DNA of 64,000 nucleotides from NCBI GenBank assembly GCA_019745565.1, contig JAIESW010000029.1, positions 124,001 through 188,000 on the forward strand. The letters run 5' to 3'. The translations under genes and the position numbers were made by a program. The notes below the pieces were generated by a model that saw nothing but the letters and a program-made list of their open reading frames with translations, searched no databases and was not told the DNA's origin. Below are positions 1 through 8,725 of this stretch, one piece after another. The stretch's first letter is position 1. Each line of letters begins with the position of its first letter. The stretch is from Burkholderiales bacterium (lineage in GTDB: Bacteria > Pseudomonadota > Gammaproteobacteria > Burkholderiales > Ga0077523).

Positions 1-723
1 GTCGAGATACAGCGCGCCCGTGCGATCCAGCAGCGTCTTGAGCTCGGCACCGGCGCCGCGTGCGCCGCGCCCGCTGATCACGAGCGGTCGTTTAGCCGAC
101 CACAAGAGTTCCACCGCCGCTGCGACGTCGTCTTCGCCGGGCAGAAGCACCGAACGCGGTTTGGGGCGGAAGTGCTCCTCGAGTTGCAGCACCTTGGGCA
201 CCTCGCCACGCAGGGTGTCGGTCGGGAAGTCGAGGTACACGGGGCCCGGCTCGCCACCCTGGCCGAAGGCGCGCGACACGGCCTCGTCCAGCTCCTGCAG
301 GACCAGGGACGGCTGGCGCACGGTCCGCGCATAGCGCGTGATGGGTCGCGCGATGTCGGGATGGGGCAGGTCCTGCAGTCCGCCGCGATTTTCCTGTGCG
401 CCCGGAGGCCCTCCGGACAGGACCAGCACCGGTACGCGCGAGACGTGCGCGTTGGCCATGCCCGTCATGGCGTTGGTCATGCCGGGGCCGGCGGTTACCA
501 GCGCTACGCCCAGCCCGCCGGTCAGTTCCGCGTGCGCATGCGCCATGTACACTGCGGCGCGCTCGTCGCGCACGTCGACGATCTGGATACCCTCGGCATC
601 GCAGCACATCCACATCGGCATGATGTGCCCGCCGCACAGGCCGAACACACGGGTCACGCCACGCGCTTTCAGGAATCGCGCGATGACGTACGCGGCGCTG
701 TCCACGGTCAATGCAGCATGCAT
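1..723 (-). CDS. Thiamine-diphosphate-dependent enzyme, N-terminal part (acetolactate synthase / 2-hydroxyacyl-CoA lyase superfamily)
   Basis: First 241 codons of a ThDP enzyme; the rest lies beyond the left edge. The visible part is the pyrimidine-binding domain and the start of the central domain. 'FGLCGGH' at about residues 28-34 and 'DVRDERAAVYM' at 50-60 carry the family's activating Glu (about residue 54), followed by the 'GPGMTNAMTG' loop. The ATG start follows directly on the acyl-CoA ligase gene (13-bp gap), so the two are probably co-transcribed. The family splits, decarboxylates or joins 2-keto or 2-hydroxyacyl compounds. Pairing with an acyl-CoA ligase and an importer suggests a CoA-thioester lyase or decarboxylase such as 2-hydroxyacyl-CoA lyase, but the specificity residues lie in the missing C-terminal half. 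The family call is firm; the reaction is not. Confidence 0.85.
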   Translation of the reverse strand, partial: MHAALTVDSAAYVIARFLKARGVTRVFGLCGGHIMPMWMCCDAEGIQIVDVRDERAAVYMAHAHAELTGGLGVALVTAGPGMTNAMTGMANAHVSRVPVLVLSGGPPGAQENRGGLQDLPHPDIARPITRYARTVRQPSLVLQELDEAVSRAFGQGGEPGPVYLDFPTDTLRGEVPKVLQLEEHFRPKPRSVLLPGEDDVAAAVELLWSAKRPLVISGRGARGAGAELKTLLDRTGALYLD

Positions 724-736
724 GTTTGTCGCTCCC

Positions 737-2389
737 TCAGTGCCCGGTCGTCTTCTTCTGTTTCTTCTGCGCGCGCAGGTCGATCGCACCCGGCTGCTGG
801 CGCGGGTCCGTGCCCGGCGCGAAGATGTGGATCTTCTGCACCTTGGCCGAGGTGCCGGTGGGCAGGCTGTCGACGAACAGCACCCACCCCGGCGCCTTGA
901 AGTAGGCCATGCGCTCGTAGCACCAGTCGAACAGTGCCTGCGCGAATGCCTGTCGCTTCGCCGCGTCGGCGACGTCGTCTGCCGATTTGGCGATGACGCA
1001 TGCCATCACCTCTTCCTCGCGCACTTCGTCGGGTGCGGCCAGCACCGCGACCTGCTTGACCTTGTCGTGCGAGGTGATGCAGGCCTCGATTTCCGCGGCG
1101 GCGATGTTCTCGCCGGAGCGGCGGATGATGTTCTTCTTGCGATCGACGAAGAAGCACATGCCGCTTTCGTCGCGCACGACCGCGTCACCGGTGTGGAACC
1201 AGCCGCCGCGCCACGCCTCCTCGGTGGCCTCGGCGTTCTTCAGGTAGCCGGAGAAGAAGCCCTTGCGCGGGTGCGCGGCACTGTGGCGGATCACCATCTC
1301 GCCCGGCTGGTTGGGCGGTGCTTCGTTGCCCTGTTCGTCGATGATGCGGATCTCGATCCATGGATTGGCGCGCCCGAAGGAGCGGGTGTGGATCGAGCGC
1401 GGCTCGATGCTGTCGCTGATCAGCCGGCCGGTTTCCGTCATCGCCCACATCTCCACGACCGGGAAACCGTAGCGTTGCTCGAACACCTCGTGCTGGCTCG
1501 GCTCGATGCCCGCGCAGAGGGAGAAGCGCACCTTGTGCTCGCGCTCTTCCGGGCACGGCGGCAGCTTGAGCAGGATGTTGGGGATGATCCCCTGAAACTG
1601 CGCGGCGGTGGCTCCGGTGGCCACCAGATCCTTCCACCACGTGCTCGCGTGGAAGCGATCGGGGAAGATCAGGCATCCGCCGCACAGCAGCAGCGCTGAC
1701 GAGGACACCGAAAGACAGTTGGCGTGATGCAGCGGCAGCGGGTTGTACAGCCGTTCCTGCCCTTCGCGGAAGTCGAGGCGGCCGCCCAGCGACAGGTAAC
1801 AGGCACCGAAGCTGTGGAAGTACTCGTTGGTCAGGATGCAGCCCTTGGGCCGACCCGTGGTGCCGGAGGTGTAGAGCAGCGCCGCCTCGGTATCGAAGCT
1901 CGGCGTGCCCGATCGCGGCGCGCTCCGCGCGCTGGGTAGACTTTCGAACGAACGCTCGAAGGACACGACCGGCACGTCGCTCCCGACCTCCTTGACCGCG
2001 GCCTGCATGTCCGCAAGCCGGCTCTCGATGGCGATCGCCAGGTTGGCCTCGGAGTGCTCGACCAGGTAACGGATCTCGTCGACCCGGTAGTCGGGGTTGA
2101 CCGGCACCACGCTGGCGCCGAGCGCACTGAGCGCGTAGTAGTGGTAGAAAAACTCGGGCCGCTGGTCGAACAGCAGCGCGACCCGATGGCCGTAGCCGTA
2201 GCCCGCCCGCTCGTACAGGCGTTTCATCTCCTCCACCCCGTCCAGCGTCTGCTTCCACGTGATCTCCCAGCCGCCCGGGTGATAGGCGCGCTTGGGGCTG
2301 GGCGGGACAGCGTAGGCCGGCCGATCGCCGTATTTCGCCGCGGCGCGTTGCAGTGATTGATAGAGCGTTCCGTAGGTGGAGGCGTCCAT
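737..2389 (-). CDS. Acyl-CoA synthetase (AMP-forming ligase, CaiC-like)
   Basis: A 550-residue class I adenylate-forming enzyme that would activate a carboxylic acid to its CoA thioester with ATP. The P-loop-like motif 'YTSGTTGRPKG' is at residues 173-183. 'AMTETG' (A5) lies mid-protein, 'GGWFHTGD' (A7) and 'DRKKNIIRRSGENI' (A8) come later, and a Lys-rich C-terminus (TSAKVQK) supplies the usual adenylation Lys. The reading frame is open 40 codons further upstream, but ATG 2389 is chosen: it begins just after the MFS stop codon and starts with a normal ligase N-terminus. It sits between the importer and the ThDP enzyme on one strand, so I infer uptake, CoA activation and C-C cleavage of one organic acid. 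The acid cannot be read from the sequence. Confidence 0.9.
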   Translation of the reverse strand: MDASTYGTLYQSLQRAAAKYGDRPAYAVPPSPKRAYHPGGWEITWKQTLDGVEEMKRLYERAGYGYGHRVALLFDQRPEFFYHYYALSALGASVVPVNPDYRVDEIRYLVEHSEANLAIAIESRLADMQAAVKEVGSDVPVVSFERSFESLPSARSAPRSGTPSFDTEAALLYTSGTTGRPKGCILTNEYFHSFGACYLSLGGRLDFREGQERLYNPLPLHHANCLSVSSSALLLCGGCLIFPDRFHASTWWKDLVATGATAAQFQGIIPNILLKLPPCPEEREHKVRFSLCAGIEPSQHEVFEQRYGFPVVEMWAMTETGRLISDSIEPRSIHTRSFGRANPWIEIRIIDEQGNEAPPNQPGEMVIRHSAAHPRKGFFSGYLKNAEATEEAWRGGWFHTGDAVVRDESGMCFFVDRKKNIIRRSGENIAAAEIEACITSHDKVKQVAVLAAPDEVREEEVMACVIAKSADDVADAAKRQAFAQALFDWCYERMAYFKAPGWVLFVDSLPTGTSAKVQKIHIFAPGTDPRQQPGAIDLRAQKKQKKTTGH

Positions 2390-2405
2390 GGGTGACCGAG
2401 TGCTG

Positions 2406-3716
2406 CTACTTGTTGACCAGTTTCGCGGGAACCAGCAGTACGAGGGTGCCGCCGATGAGCACCACCGTGCCGAACAGATAGAGTCCCGGAGCCGTGCTGC
2501 CGAACGCATCGCTCATCTTGCCGATCACCGACGTGCTCGCGAACCCGGCGAGGTTGCCGAGCGAATTGATCAGCGCGATGCCCGCCGCGGCCGCGGCACC
2601 GGTGAGGAACGCCGCCGGCAGGCTCCAGAAGGCGGAGAGGGCGGTGCATGCGCCGGCGGTCGCCAGCGTCAACGCCAGCATGCCAAACACCAACGGTGTG
2701 CCGGGCAGCGCGCTCAGCAGCAGACCGGCGCCGGCGAGCACGCACGGAATCGCTGCGTGCCAGCGGCGTTCGCGCGTGCGGTCCGCGTGCGCATTGGTCC
2801 AGTACATCGCCACCATCCCGACGACGTAGGGTATCGCGGTGAGCAGGCCGATGTGCAGCGGGTCGGCGACCCCGCGACCCTTGATCAGCGTCGGCAACCA
2901 GAAACTCGTGACGTAGATCGAGCAGGCATAGCAGAAGTAGGCCACCCCGAGCAGCCAGACGCGGCCGCTGCGGAATGCGTCACCCAGCGCGGACAGTTCG
3001 TCGTGGCCCCCGGTTTCCTGGGCGAGTCGCGTGGTGATGATGCGTTTCTCGTCGTCGGTGAGCCACTTCGCATCGGCTACCTTGTTGTCGAGATAGAACA
3101 GGATGATCACGCCCAGCACCAGCGAGGGAATGGTCTCGATCAGGAACAGCCACTGCCAGCCGCGCAACTCCCAGAGTCCCGAGAACGCGCCCAGGATCCA
3201 CCCCGACAGCGGCGCACCGATGATGCTGGACACGGGGATCGCCGCCAGAAACATCGCGACGATGCGCCCCCGGCGTGCGGCGGGAAACCAATAGGTCAGA
3301 TACAGGAGGACGCCGGGGATGAAGCCGGCCTCGGAGAAGCCCAGGAGGAAACGCAGCACGTAGAAGTGCGTGGGCGTCTTGACGAACATCATCAACCCCG
3401 AGATGACGCCCCAGGTGAGCATGATCCGGGCGATCCACAGCCGCGCGCCCACGCGGTGCAGGATGATGTTGCTGGGCACTTCGAACAGCACGTAGCCGAT
3501 GAAGAAGATACCGGCGCCCAGTCCGTACACCGTGCTGCTGAACTGCAGGTCGTCCAGCATCTGCAGCTTGGCGAAGCCGACATTGACACGGTCCAGGTAC
3601 GCGGCGACGTAGCACAGGAACAGAAAAGGCACGAGCCGCCAGGCAACCTTGCGGAACGTCTGCTCTTCGGCCTCCATCGATAGCGGCAGGGGTGCCGTAT
3701 CGGCAAGCTGGGTCAT
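2406..3716 (-). CDS. MFS transporter, anion:cation symporter (ACS) family
   Basis: A 436-residue, 12-helix major facilitator protein in the inner membrane. 'AAYLDRVNVGFAKLQM' after helix 1 and 'GARLWIARIMLTWG' are typical of ACS-family importers of organic anions (phthalate, hexuronate, tartrate and similar). The ATG at 3716 is set by a very strong purine-rich ribosome site (a GAGGAGGAGGAGG run) just upstream; an earlier in-frame codon would read that run as a Glu stretch. It is the first gene of the MFS, acyl-CoA ligase, ThDP-enzyme operon (16-bp gap to the ligase), so it probably imports the acid those enzymes degrade. A second ACS-family paralogue lies at 33387-34685. Confidence 0.9.
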   Translation of the reverse strand: MTQLADTAPLPLSMEAEEQTFRKVAWRLVPFLFLCYVAAYLDRVNVGFAKLQMLDDLQFSSTVYGLGAGIFFIGYVLFEVPSNIILHRVGARLWIARIMLTWGVISGLMMFVKTPTHFYVLRFLLGFSEAGFIPGVLLYLTYWFPAARRGRIVAMFLAAIPVSSIIGAPLSGWILGAFSGLWELRGWQWLFLIETIPSLVLGVIILFYLDNKVADAKWLTDDEKRIITTRLAQETGGHDELSALGDAFRSGRVWLLGVAYFCYACSIYVTSFWLPTLIKGRGVADPLHIGLLTAIPYVVGMVAMYWTNAHADRTRERRWHAAIPCVLAGAGLLLSALPGTPLVFGMLALTLATAGACTALSAFWSLPAAFLTGAAAAAGIALINSLGNLAGFASTSVIGKMSDAFGSTAPGLYLFGTVVLIGGTLVLLVPAKLVNK

Positions 3717-4363
3717 GGTTTCCTCCTCCTCCTCGCGCCGCTTTTTTTCCGAAGCGATGGCTTGCAAAAAATGCCACGCAATAGCTAGCAGGCTGCTGAT
3801 GAACCACCACGCCGGTCCGGTGCCGGTTGCGCCGGCCCGAAACTCTCATGCACTTCCGGTGCCGCTGCGATGTCCGTGTCTCCGGCGCTTTTGCCATGAC
3901 TCGACTGGCAGCACCATCGATGCACGGTTCGCACCGGACACGGTTGTGGAGGATACCTGGGCTCAAGACAACTGCAAGCCGTCGCGTCGATTTTATGATT
4001 TGAATTTAAGCAGTGCCCATGTATTGGTCCTTCCGGAAAACCGACGACCGACGCCGGCCGGATACGCAATCGCGATCTGCATGCCGAATGCGGATTTCCG
4101 GGTGTGACGCTCCTCAGTGGAGGAGGCGGTCAAGCGAAGCAGGGGCAGGCGTTGCATGGCGCATCGATCGCGATTCGAGGCCTGTCGGAACGAGCACTTA
4201 GCGATCGAAAAGTGAATGCAAACTGCGAAACGTGGGCTTTGCATTCAAACTTCAGAATGCAAACTGCAGTATGCGGTTCGCCGACCGCGATCGATCGGCA
4301 CTGCACCGCCGCCATCGCAGGCGGCACATAACGCGGACCCGAGGGGGTGGAGTGTCGCGGCGA
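3717..4363. other. 647-bp intergenic region upstream of the MFS operon
   Basis: No convincing gene on either strand. The short open frames here lack codon bias and homology. The stretch is locally AT-rich around 3990-4010 (a TTTTATGATTTGAATTTAA segment), unusual for this window, and could hold the minus-strand promoter of the MFS operon. Three copies of a GAATGCAA/TTGCATTC word lie at 4214-4267 (separate entry). The rest shows nothing recognisable. Confidence 0.5.
4214..4267. promoter_or_regulatory. Cluster of GAATGCAA words in alternating orientation
   Basis: GAATGCAAACTGC occurs at 4214-4226 and again, identically, at 4255-4267. An inverted TTTGCATTC sits between them at about 4239-4247. 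A 13-bp exact direct repeat with an inverted copy in the middle looks like a multi-site operator. The nearest gene start it could serve is the MFS importer about 500 bp away on the minus strand. No regulator gene is adjacent, so its function is unknown. Confidence 0.4.
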
Positions 4364-5296
4364 TCAGCCGGAGGCCAGTCTTGCCTCGGCGCGGGTGTCG
4401 TCACGCACGAGGAATTCCTCGATCACGCGGATCTGCTCCGGGTCCATCAGCGACGGCGCATGACCGCAATCGGCAATCTCCACCGACTCGACCAGACCGT
4501 GAGCGGCCGCGATGCCTCGTTCCATCATCTGATCCACGGTGTGCGCCAGCAGCAGATCGGAGGTCTCGCCACGGAGAATCAGCGCGGGACACTCCACGCG
4601 TTCCCACACATGCCATAGCGCGATATCCAGCATTGCCGGCCACAGCATGAAAGTCGTGCTGATGGCCGGGTCGTAGTTCTGGCAGTAGCGTCCTTGCTCG
4701 TCACGGGTCGCGCTGTGCTCGGTCATGTGCCGCCATTGCTCGTCGGTCAGCCTGCCGAACGGCTGATAGATGGTGCGCAGGTGCCGTTCGAGTTCGTCGA
4801 TGCTGTCGAATTGCTTGCGCATCCGGGAATACTGGCCGAGACGATTCAGCGCGGCGCCCTGGAGGCGGGCGCCGAAATCGTTCAGCACGAGCCGGCGGAC
4901 GGGCGCGTTGCGGCGAGCAGCGAACTCCATGCCGATGTGGCCGCCCAGGGAGGTCCCGACCCAGTCCACCTCCGTCACGTCGAGCCGGGCGAGCAGCGCC
5001 GCCATCGCCGCGAGGTAGGTTTCCGTCACGTAGTGATGGGCACCCGGCAGTCGTTCGCTGCGTCCCCGCCCGGGCAGATCGGGAGCGACGACCCGCATGC
5101 CCCGGCTTGCCAGATGGCGCGCGAGGAAATCGAAGTCGCGACCGTTGCGGGTGAGGCCGTGCAGGCAGATCACGGTTCGCTCGGATTCGCGCGGTCCCCA
5201 TTCCGTGTAGTGCAGCCGCACGAATCCGAAGGGGCCTAGCAACGGGTACGTATGGAAACGCGGTCCCAAGTCTTCCTTCTTCAGCAGCTTGATCAT
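4364..5296 (-). CDS. Alpha/beta hydrolase
   Basis: A 310-residue soluble alpha/beta-fold hydrolase. The oxyanion segment 'CLHGLTRNG' is followed by the nucleophile elbow 'GTSLGG' (Ser), a likely acid in 'RGETSDLL' (Asp) and a C-terminal 'CGHAPSL' His, so the triad looks complete. ATG 5296 is chosen because residues upstream of it have no family resemblance. Closest in style to carboxylesterases and meta-cleavage-product hydrolases. It lies downstream of the PHA operon on the same strand with a 186-bp gap, so co-transcription is possible but not shown. The substrate cannot be inferred; a depolymerase or thioesterase role in PHA turnover is only a guess. Confidence 0.85.
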   Translation of the reverse strand: MIKLLKKEDLGPRFHTYPLLGPFGFVRLHYTEWGPRESERTVICLHGLTRNGRDFDFLARHLASRGMRVVAPDLPGRGRSERLPGAHHYVTETYLAAMAALLARLDVTEVDWVGTSLGGHIGMEFAARRNAPVRRLVLNDFGARLQGAALNRLGQYSRMRKQFDSIDELERHLRTIYQPFGRLTDEQWRHMTEHSATRDEQGRYCQNYDPAISTTFMLWPAMLDIALWHVWERVECPALILRGETSDLLLAHTVDQMMERGIAAAHGLVESVEIADCGHAPSLMDPEQIRVIEEFLVRDDTRAEARLASG

Positions 5297-5482
5297 GAAC
5301 CCGTGTCCCCGAAACCGTGATCGGGCGCATGCGAGATGAATCGGATGGTACCGTAAGCCGGCAGTGCCCCGGGGCTGCTTGCCCGTGGGCGCGTGACGTC
5401 CCGGCCGCCCCATTCGAGGCGGCAGGAATATCATCGGCGCTCGCCCGTGCCGCCTTTAGGCCGCGTATGGGGCCGGACTGCT

Positions 5483-6625
5483 TCAACCACGCGCGCCGAA
5501 CCACTCCGCGAGCGTGGGCGCGAGGATCTTCTGCGCCTTGCCGCCGACGAAGGTGCCGATGTGACCGCCGGGCACCGGCACCTCGGTGTAGTCGTCGGTG
5601 CCGAAGTGATTGCCGACGCCGCGTGAGCACGAGACCGGGACGATGGTGTCGCCGGTTGCATAGATGTTCAGCACCGGCATGGTGATGTTGCGCAGATCGA
5701 CGGTTCGTCCGCCGAGCACCAGCCGGCTGCGGATCAGCTTGTTCTCCTGATAGAGGTCTTTCAACCACTGGCGCAGGACTTCGCCCGGATGATCGGGTCG
5801 GTCCGCGATCCACCGCTCCATGCGCAGGAAGCCGAGCAGCTTCGCATCATCGTCGAGGACGTCGATGAGATCGGTGGAGTACTTGGTGAGATGGCTGACC
5901 GGATTCATCATCAGGAATGCGAAGCCCACCAGCGCGCCGGGTGCCGAACCGTAGACATCGACGAAGTCGTCCACGTCCTGGGTGGTCATGGAACGTGCCC
6001 AGCCGTTCATGTATCCGGCGCCGACCTGCGGTTCCTTGCGATCGCCGTGGAAGTCGAGCGGCGTCACGGTGAGTGCGAGGTTGCGCACTTTCTGCGGGAA
6101 CAATGCCGCGTAGCACGTGGAGAAGACACCGCCCTGGCAGATGCCCATGAGGTTGATGCCATCCCTTCCTGAGCGACGGCGGATCACGTCGACGCAACGG
6201 TCCAGGTAACCCGACACATAGTCGTCGATCCCGAGCCAGCGTTGAGCGCGCCCCGGCAGTCCCCAGTCGATGAAATACACATCGAAGCCGCTGGCCAGCA
6301 GCTTGCGCACCAGCGAGCGGTCCGCCTCGAGGTCGATCATCTGGAAGCGACCCACCAGTGCGTAGGCGATCAGGATCGGCACCGGATGCGGCTTGTCGAC
6401 GACGGGACGACAGCGGTACAGGCGCACCATGTCTTCGCGCCAGACCTCATCGCGCGGGACGGTTGCTATGGCCAACTCGTCCTCCGAAAGCTCGGCGAGC
6501 TTCTTGAGTCCGCGCGCGAGCTTGCCGCGGGCTGCCTCCAGTTCTTTCGCTGCCGATTCCGCGGTGATCGACAGCGCTGCGGCCGCGCGGCTCAGCAACT
6601 GCGCCTGATCGAGTGGGGGGCTCAT
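5483..6625 (-). CDS. phaC: Class III poly(3-hydroxyalkanoate) synthase, catalytic subunit PhaC
   Basis: A 380-residue catalytic subunit that polymerises (R)-3-hydroxyacyl-CoA into polyester at the granule surface. The lipase-like box 'GICQGG' puts the nucleophile Cys at residue 163. The catalytic Asp is in 'YATGDTIVP' (about 326) and His in 'VPGGHIGTF' (about 355). Its length and the partner phaE immediately upstream identify class III (PhaEC) rather than the roughly 600-residue class I enzyme. Start ATG 6625 is fixed by the near-perfect ribosome site GAAGGAGGT eight bases upstream, inside the 13-bp gap after phaE. The frame stays open upstream into phaE, but that part is only its out-of-frame shadow. 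Confidence 0.95.
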   Translation of the reverse strand: MSPPLDQAQLLSRAAAALSITAESAAKELEAARGKLARGLKKLAELSEDELAIATVPRDEVWREDMVRLYRCRPVVDKPHPVPILIAYALVGRFQMIDLEADRSLVRKLLASGFDVYFIDWGLPGRAQRWLGIDDYVSGYLDRCVDVIRRRSGRDGINLMGICQGGVFSTCYAALFPQKVRNLALTVTPLDFHGDRKEPQVGAGYMNGWARSMTTQDVDDFVDVYGSAPGALVGFAFLMMNPVSHLTKYSTDLIDVLDDDAKLLGFLRMERWIADRPDHPGEVLRQWLKDLYQENKLIRSRLVLGGRTVDLRNITMPVLNIYATGDTIVPVSCSRGVGNHFGTDDYTEVPVPGGHIGTFVGGKAQKILAPTLAEWFGARG

Positions 6626-6638
6626 CTGGGGACCTCCT

Positions 6639-7679
6639 TCATGCGTCGTCACGCCCTGCGTCGATGGCGGGGTCGGGACGTCTTCGACGCTTCGCGGACG
6701 TGCTCTTTCGCAGCGGTGCGCGACCTCCCGCGGGAGCGTCGTCGGAGTTCGCAGCGTCGCTCGCACGCAGTTCACGCTTGAGCGCCTGGATCTCCCGGAA
6801 CGCTTCGTCGAGTTCACGACGCGAGGCCATGTCGAACTGATCCGCCAGGATCGTTGCCATCTGCTGGGTCTTCTTCCGATGGGCGAGATCCGACCGGATG
6901 AGCGCTGCGGTGGCGGCCAGGCCGCGTTCGGACTGCAGCGTTTCGTGCACGGCATGCTCGGTGTTGGCTGCCCACATCCGGATGAGTGCGAGCACGCTGT
7001 CGACCCGCTCACCCGCGTCGGCCTTGGCAGCCAGGGCAGTGAGGAGGCGCTGAAATCCCTGGACGAACGCGTCTTGCACGAGGATCGCGTACTGTGCACG
7101 TGCATCCTGCTGCGCGACGGCGGCGTTCATCACGTCGCGCCATGCCGCCTGGAGCTTGCGCGCAGGACCCAATCCGACGCCGTCGCTCAGGGCTCCATAG
7201 GTCCGGTCGAACGCGGTGTCCATCTGGGCGGTGTTGGCCCCGGTAACGCGACTCGCCATGTCGGCCCAGGCCCGGCTCATCGCCTGCAGTGGTGCTTGCG
7301 GCAGCGCGCCACCCGTGCCGGTCGAGTTCGACATCAACGCAAGCCAGGGGGCGAGCATCGTCTGCGGCGTGGCAGTATCGGCGTCACCGAATCTGGTGAA
7401 CGCGAATGCGGGCGAGGCCTTCGCCCATTGCGCGAGCATGTCGGGCACCCCGGTCTTGAGCGCCGGTGCGAGCGCTTGAGCGAGACCCTCCAGCGACTGC
7501 TGAGTCATCGCTGCGGCCTTCGCGATCTGGTCCACCGGGAATGGCAGGTCCTCCGGGACGGCCGTACCCGGGCCGCCCGCCGGCGCGAACCCGCCGAACT
7601 GGCCGAGAAACTGCGGGATCAGCCCGAGCCAGAAGTCGTAGGTCGCCCGGGATCCTTCGTTCGACTCGGATGCGCTCAT
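6639..7679 (-). CDS. phaE: Class III PHA synthase subunit PhaE
   Basis: A 346-residue accessory subunit of class III PHA synthase, which PhaC needs for full activity. The N-terminus has the family's 'YDFWLGLIPQFL' element. The body is Ala/Gln-rich and helical with few sharp motifs, and residues of about 275-310 form an amphipathic heptad-like helix (REIQALKRELR), followed by a basic tail (SAKRRRR). Its ATG overlaps the stop of the upstream SDR gene (ATGA, 7676-7679), indicating translational coupling. It was recognised by N-terminal motif and by position next to phaC rather than by catalytic residues, since it has none. Confidence 0.88.
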   Translation of the reverse strand: MSASESNEGSRATYDFWLGLIPQFLGQFGGFAPAGGPGTAVPEDLPFPVDQIAKAAAMTQQSLEGLAQALAPALKTGVPDMLAQWAKASPAFAFTRFGDADTATPQTMLAPWLALMSNSTGTGGALPQAPLQAMSRAWADMASRVTGANTAQMDTAFDRTYGALSDGVGLGPARKLQAAWRDVMNAAVAQQDARAQYAILVQDAFVQGFQRLLTALAAKADAGERVDSVLALIRMWAANTEHAVHETLQSERGLAATAALIRSDLAHRKKTQQMATILADQFDMASRRELDEAFREIQALKRELRASDAANSDDAPAGGRAPLRKSTSAKRRRRPDPAIDAGRDDA

Positions 7680-8437
7680 AGCGTGCTGACCAGGTGGCCG
7701 CCGTCGATCGCCAGTACCGCACCGGTTGTGTACGAGCCGGCGTCGGACGCGAACAACAACAGCGCCGCGTCGAGTTCCTCAGGGTTGCCGATGCGTCGTT
7801 GCGGGATGCGCTTGATCAGGGCCTGTCCTGCATCGGAGCCGAAGAAGTCGCGGTTGATGGAGGTTTCGACGTAACCGGGCGCGAGCGCGTTGACGCGGAT
7901 CTTGTGTCGAGCGAGTTCGAGCGCCATGGCCTTCGTGAGATGGATGACGGCCGCCTTGGAGGCGGCGTAGCTCGGAACCTGCGCGGACACGCGCAAGCCG
8001 AGGACCGAAGCGATGTTGACGATGCTGCCGCCCTGCTGATGGGCGACCATGTGCCTTGCGGCCTCCTGCGCAACGCGCCACGCCCCCGTCAGATTCACGC
8101 CGATGACTTCCTTCCAGTCGTCCTCGGTGTGGTCGAGCAGCGGTCTGGTGATGGCAATGCCGGCGTTGTTCACCACCACGGTCACCGGTCCGAGCGTCTC
8201 GGCGGCCCGGTCGAACGCCCTAACGACGCTGTCGCGCTGACTGACATCGAGGGCGATCGGTTGCACCTGCCCGCCCGTCGCTCGAATCTGCTGCTCCAGA
8301 TCGCGCAGCGTTTCCAGGCGGCGTGCACCGATCGCCACCTTCGCGCCGGCGTTCGCGAGCGTTCGCGCAAAGTGAGCGCCAAGCCCGCCGTTCGCACCGG
8401 TAACCAGCGCGGTGCGCCCGTTCAAGGTGAGATTCAC
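7676..8437 (-). CDS. Short-chain dehydrogenase/reductase (FabG/PhaB-like)
   Basis: A 253-residue SDR with the cofactor motif 'TGANGGLGAHF', 'NNAGIA', and the Ser (SIVNIAS region), Tyr and Lys of 'YAASKAA'. The C-terminal 'IDGGH' is typical of FabG-like reductases. I prefer GTG 8437 over an upstream ATG at 8464, because a strong GGAGGAG ribosome site lies nine bases before the GTG and the resulting N-terminus (VNLTLNGRTALVTG) has normal SDR length. It is first in the SDR, phaE, phaC operon and coupled to phaE. That context makes an acetoacetyl-CoA or 3-ketoacyl-CoA reductase supplying PHA monomers the best guess. The fold is certain; the substrate is inferred. Confidence 0.9.
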   Translation of the reverse strand: MNLTLNGRTALVTGANGGLGAHFARTLANAGAKVAIGARRLETLRDLEQQIRATGGQVQPIALDVSQRDSVVRAFDRAAETLGPVTVVVNNAGIAITRPLLDHTEDDWKEVIGVNLTGAWRVAQEAARHMVAHQQGGSIVNIASVLGLRVSAQVPSYAASKAAVIHLTKAMALELARHKIRVNALAPGYVETSINRDFFGSDAGQALIKRIPQRRIGNPEELDAALLLFASDAGSYTTGAVLAIDGGHLVSTL

Positions 8438-8725
8438 GTCGATCTTCTCCTCCGGCCACCGCATGGGGTGAGAGCGATCCTGGCATCTCGCGTGCGCTCG
8501 GAACGCCTTGAGGCCGATTGTAGCGTTATCGATGCGGTTGGAAAGAGCGGATCGCGCGAACGTATTCCAAGTGACTATGTGTTCGCTGACCTCATGTCAT
8601 CGCGACGACGGTCGCAACAATCTCGCGCGTGCATCTCGTAACGCCGATTCGTGGGCGCATCGCAGTGCTGAACCAACAAGCCCGCAGACAGAATTCAGAG
8701 TGCGGTTCTTGTTCGGATCCGGGAG

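Noticed and set aside
3649-4650. Several overlapping short frames between the MFS and hydrolase genes
   Set aside because: No ribosome sites, no family motifs and mixed codon use; treated as intergenic.
8438-8725. 288-bp gap between the HNR-like gene and the PHA operon start
   Set aside because: Looked for a small gene or hairpin; found none that stands out. Probably holds the promoter of the PHA operon.
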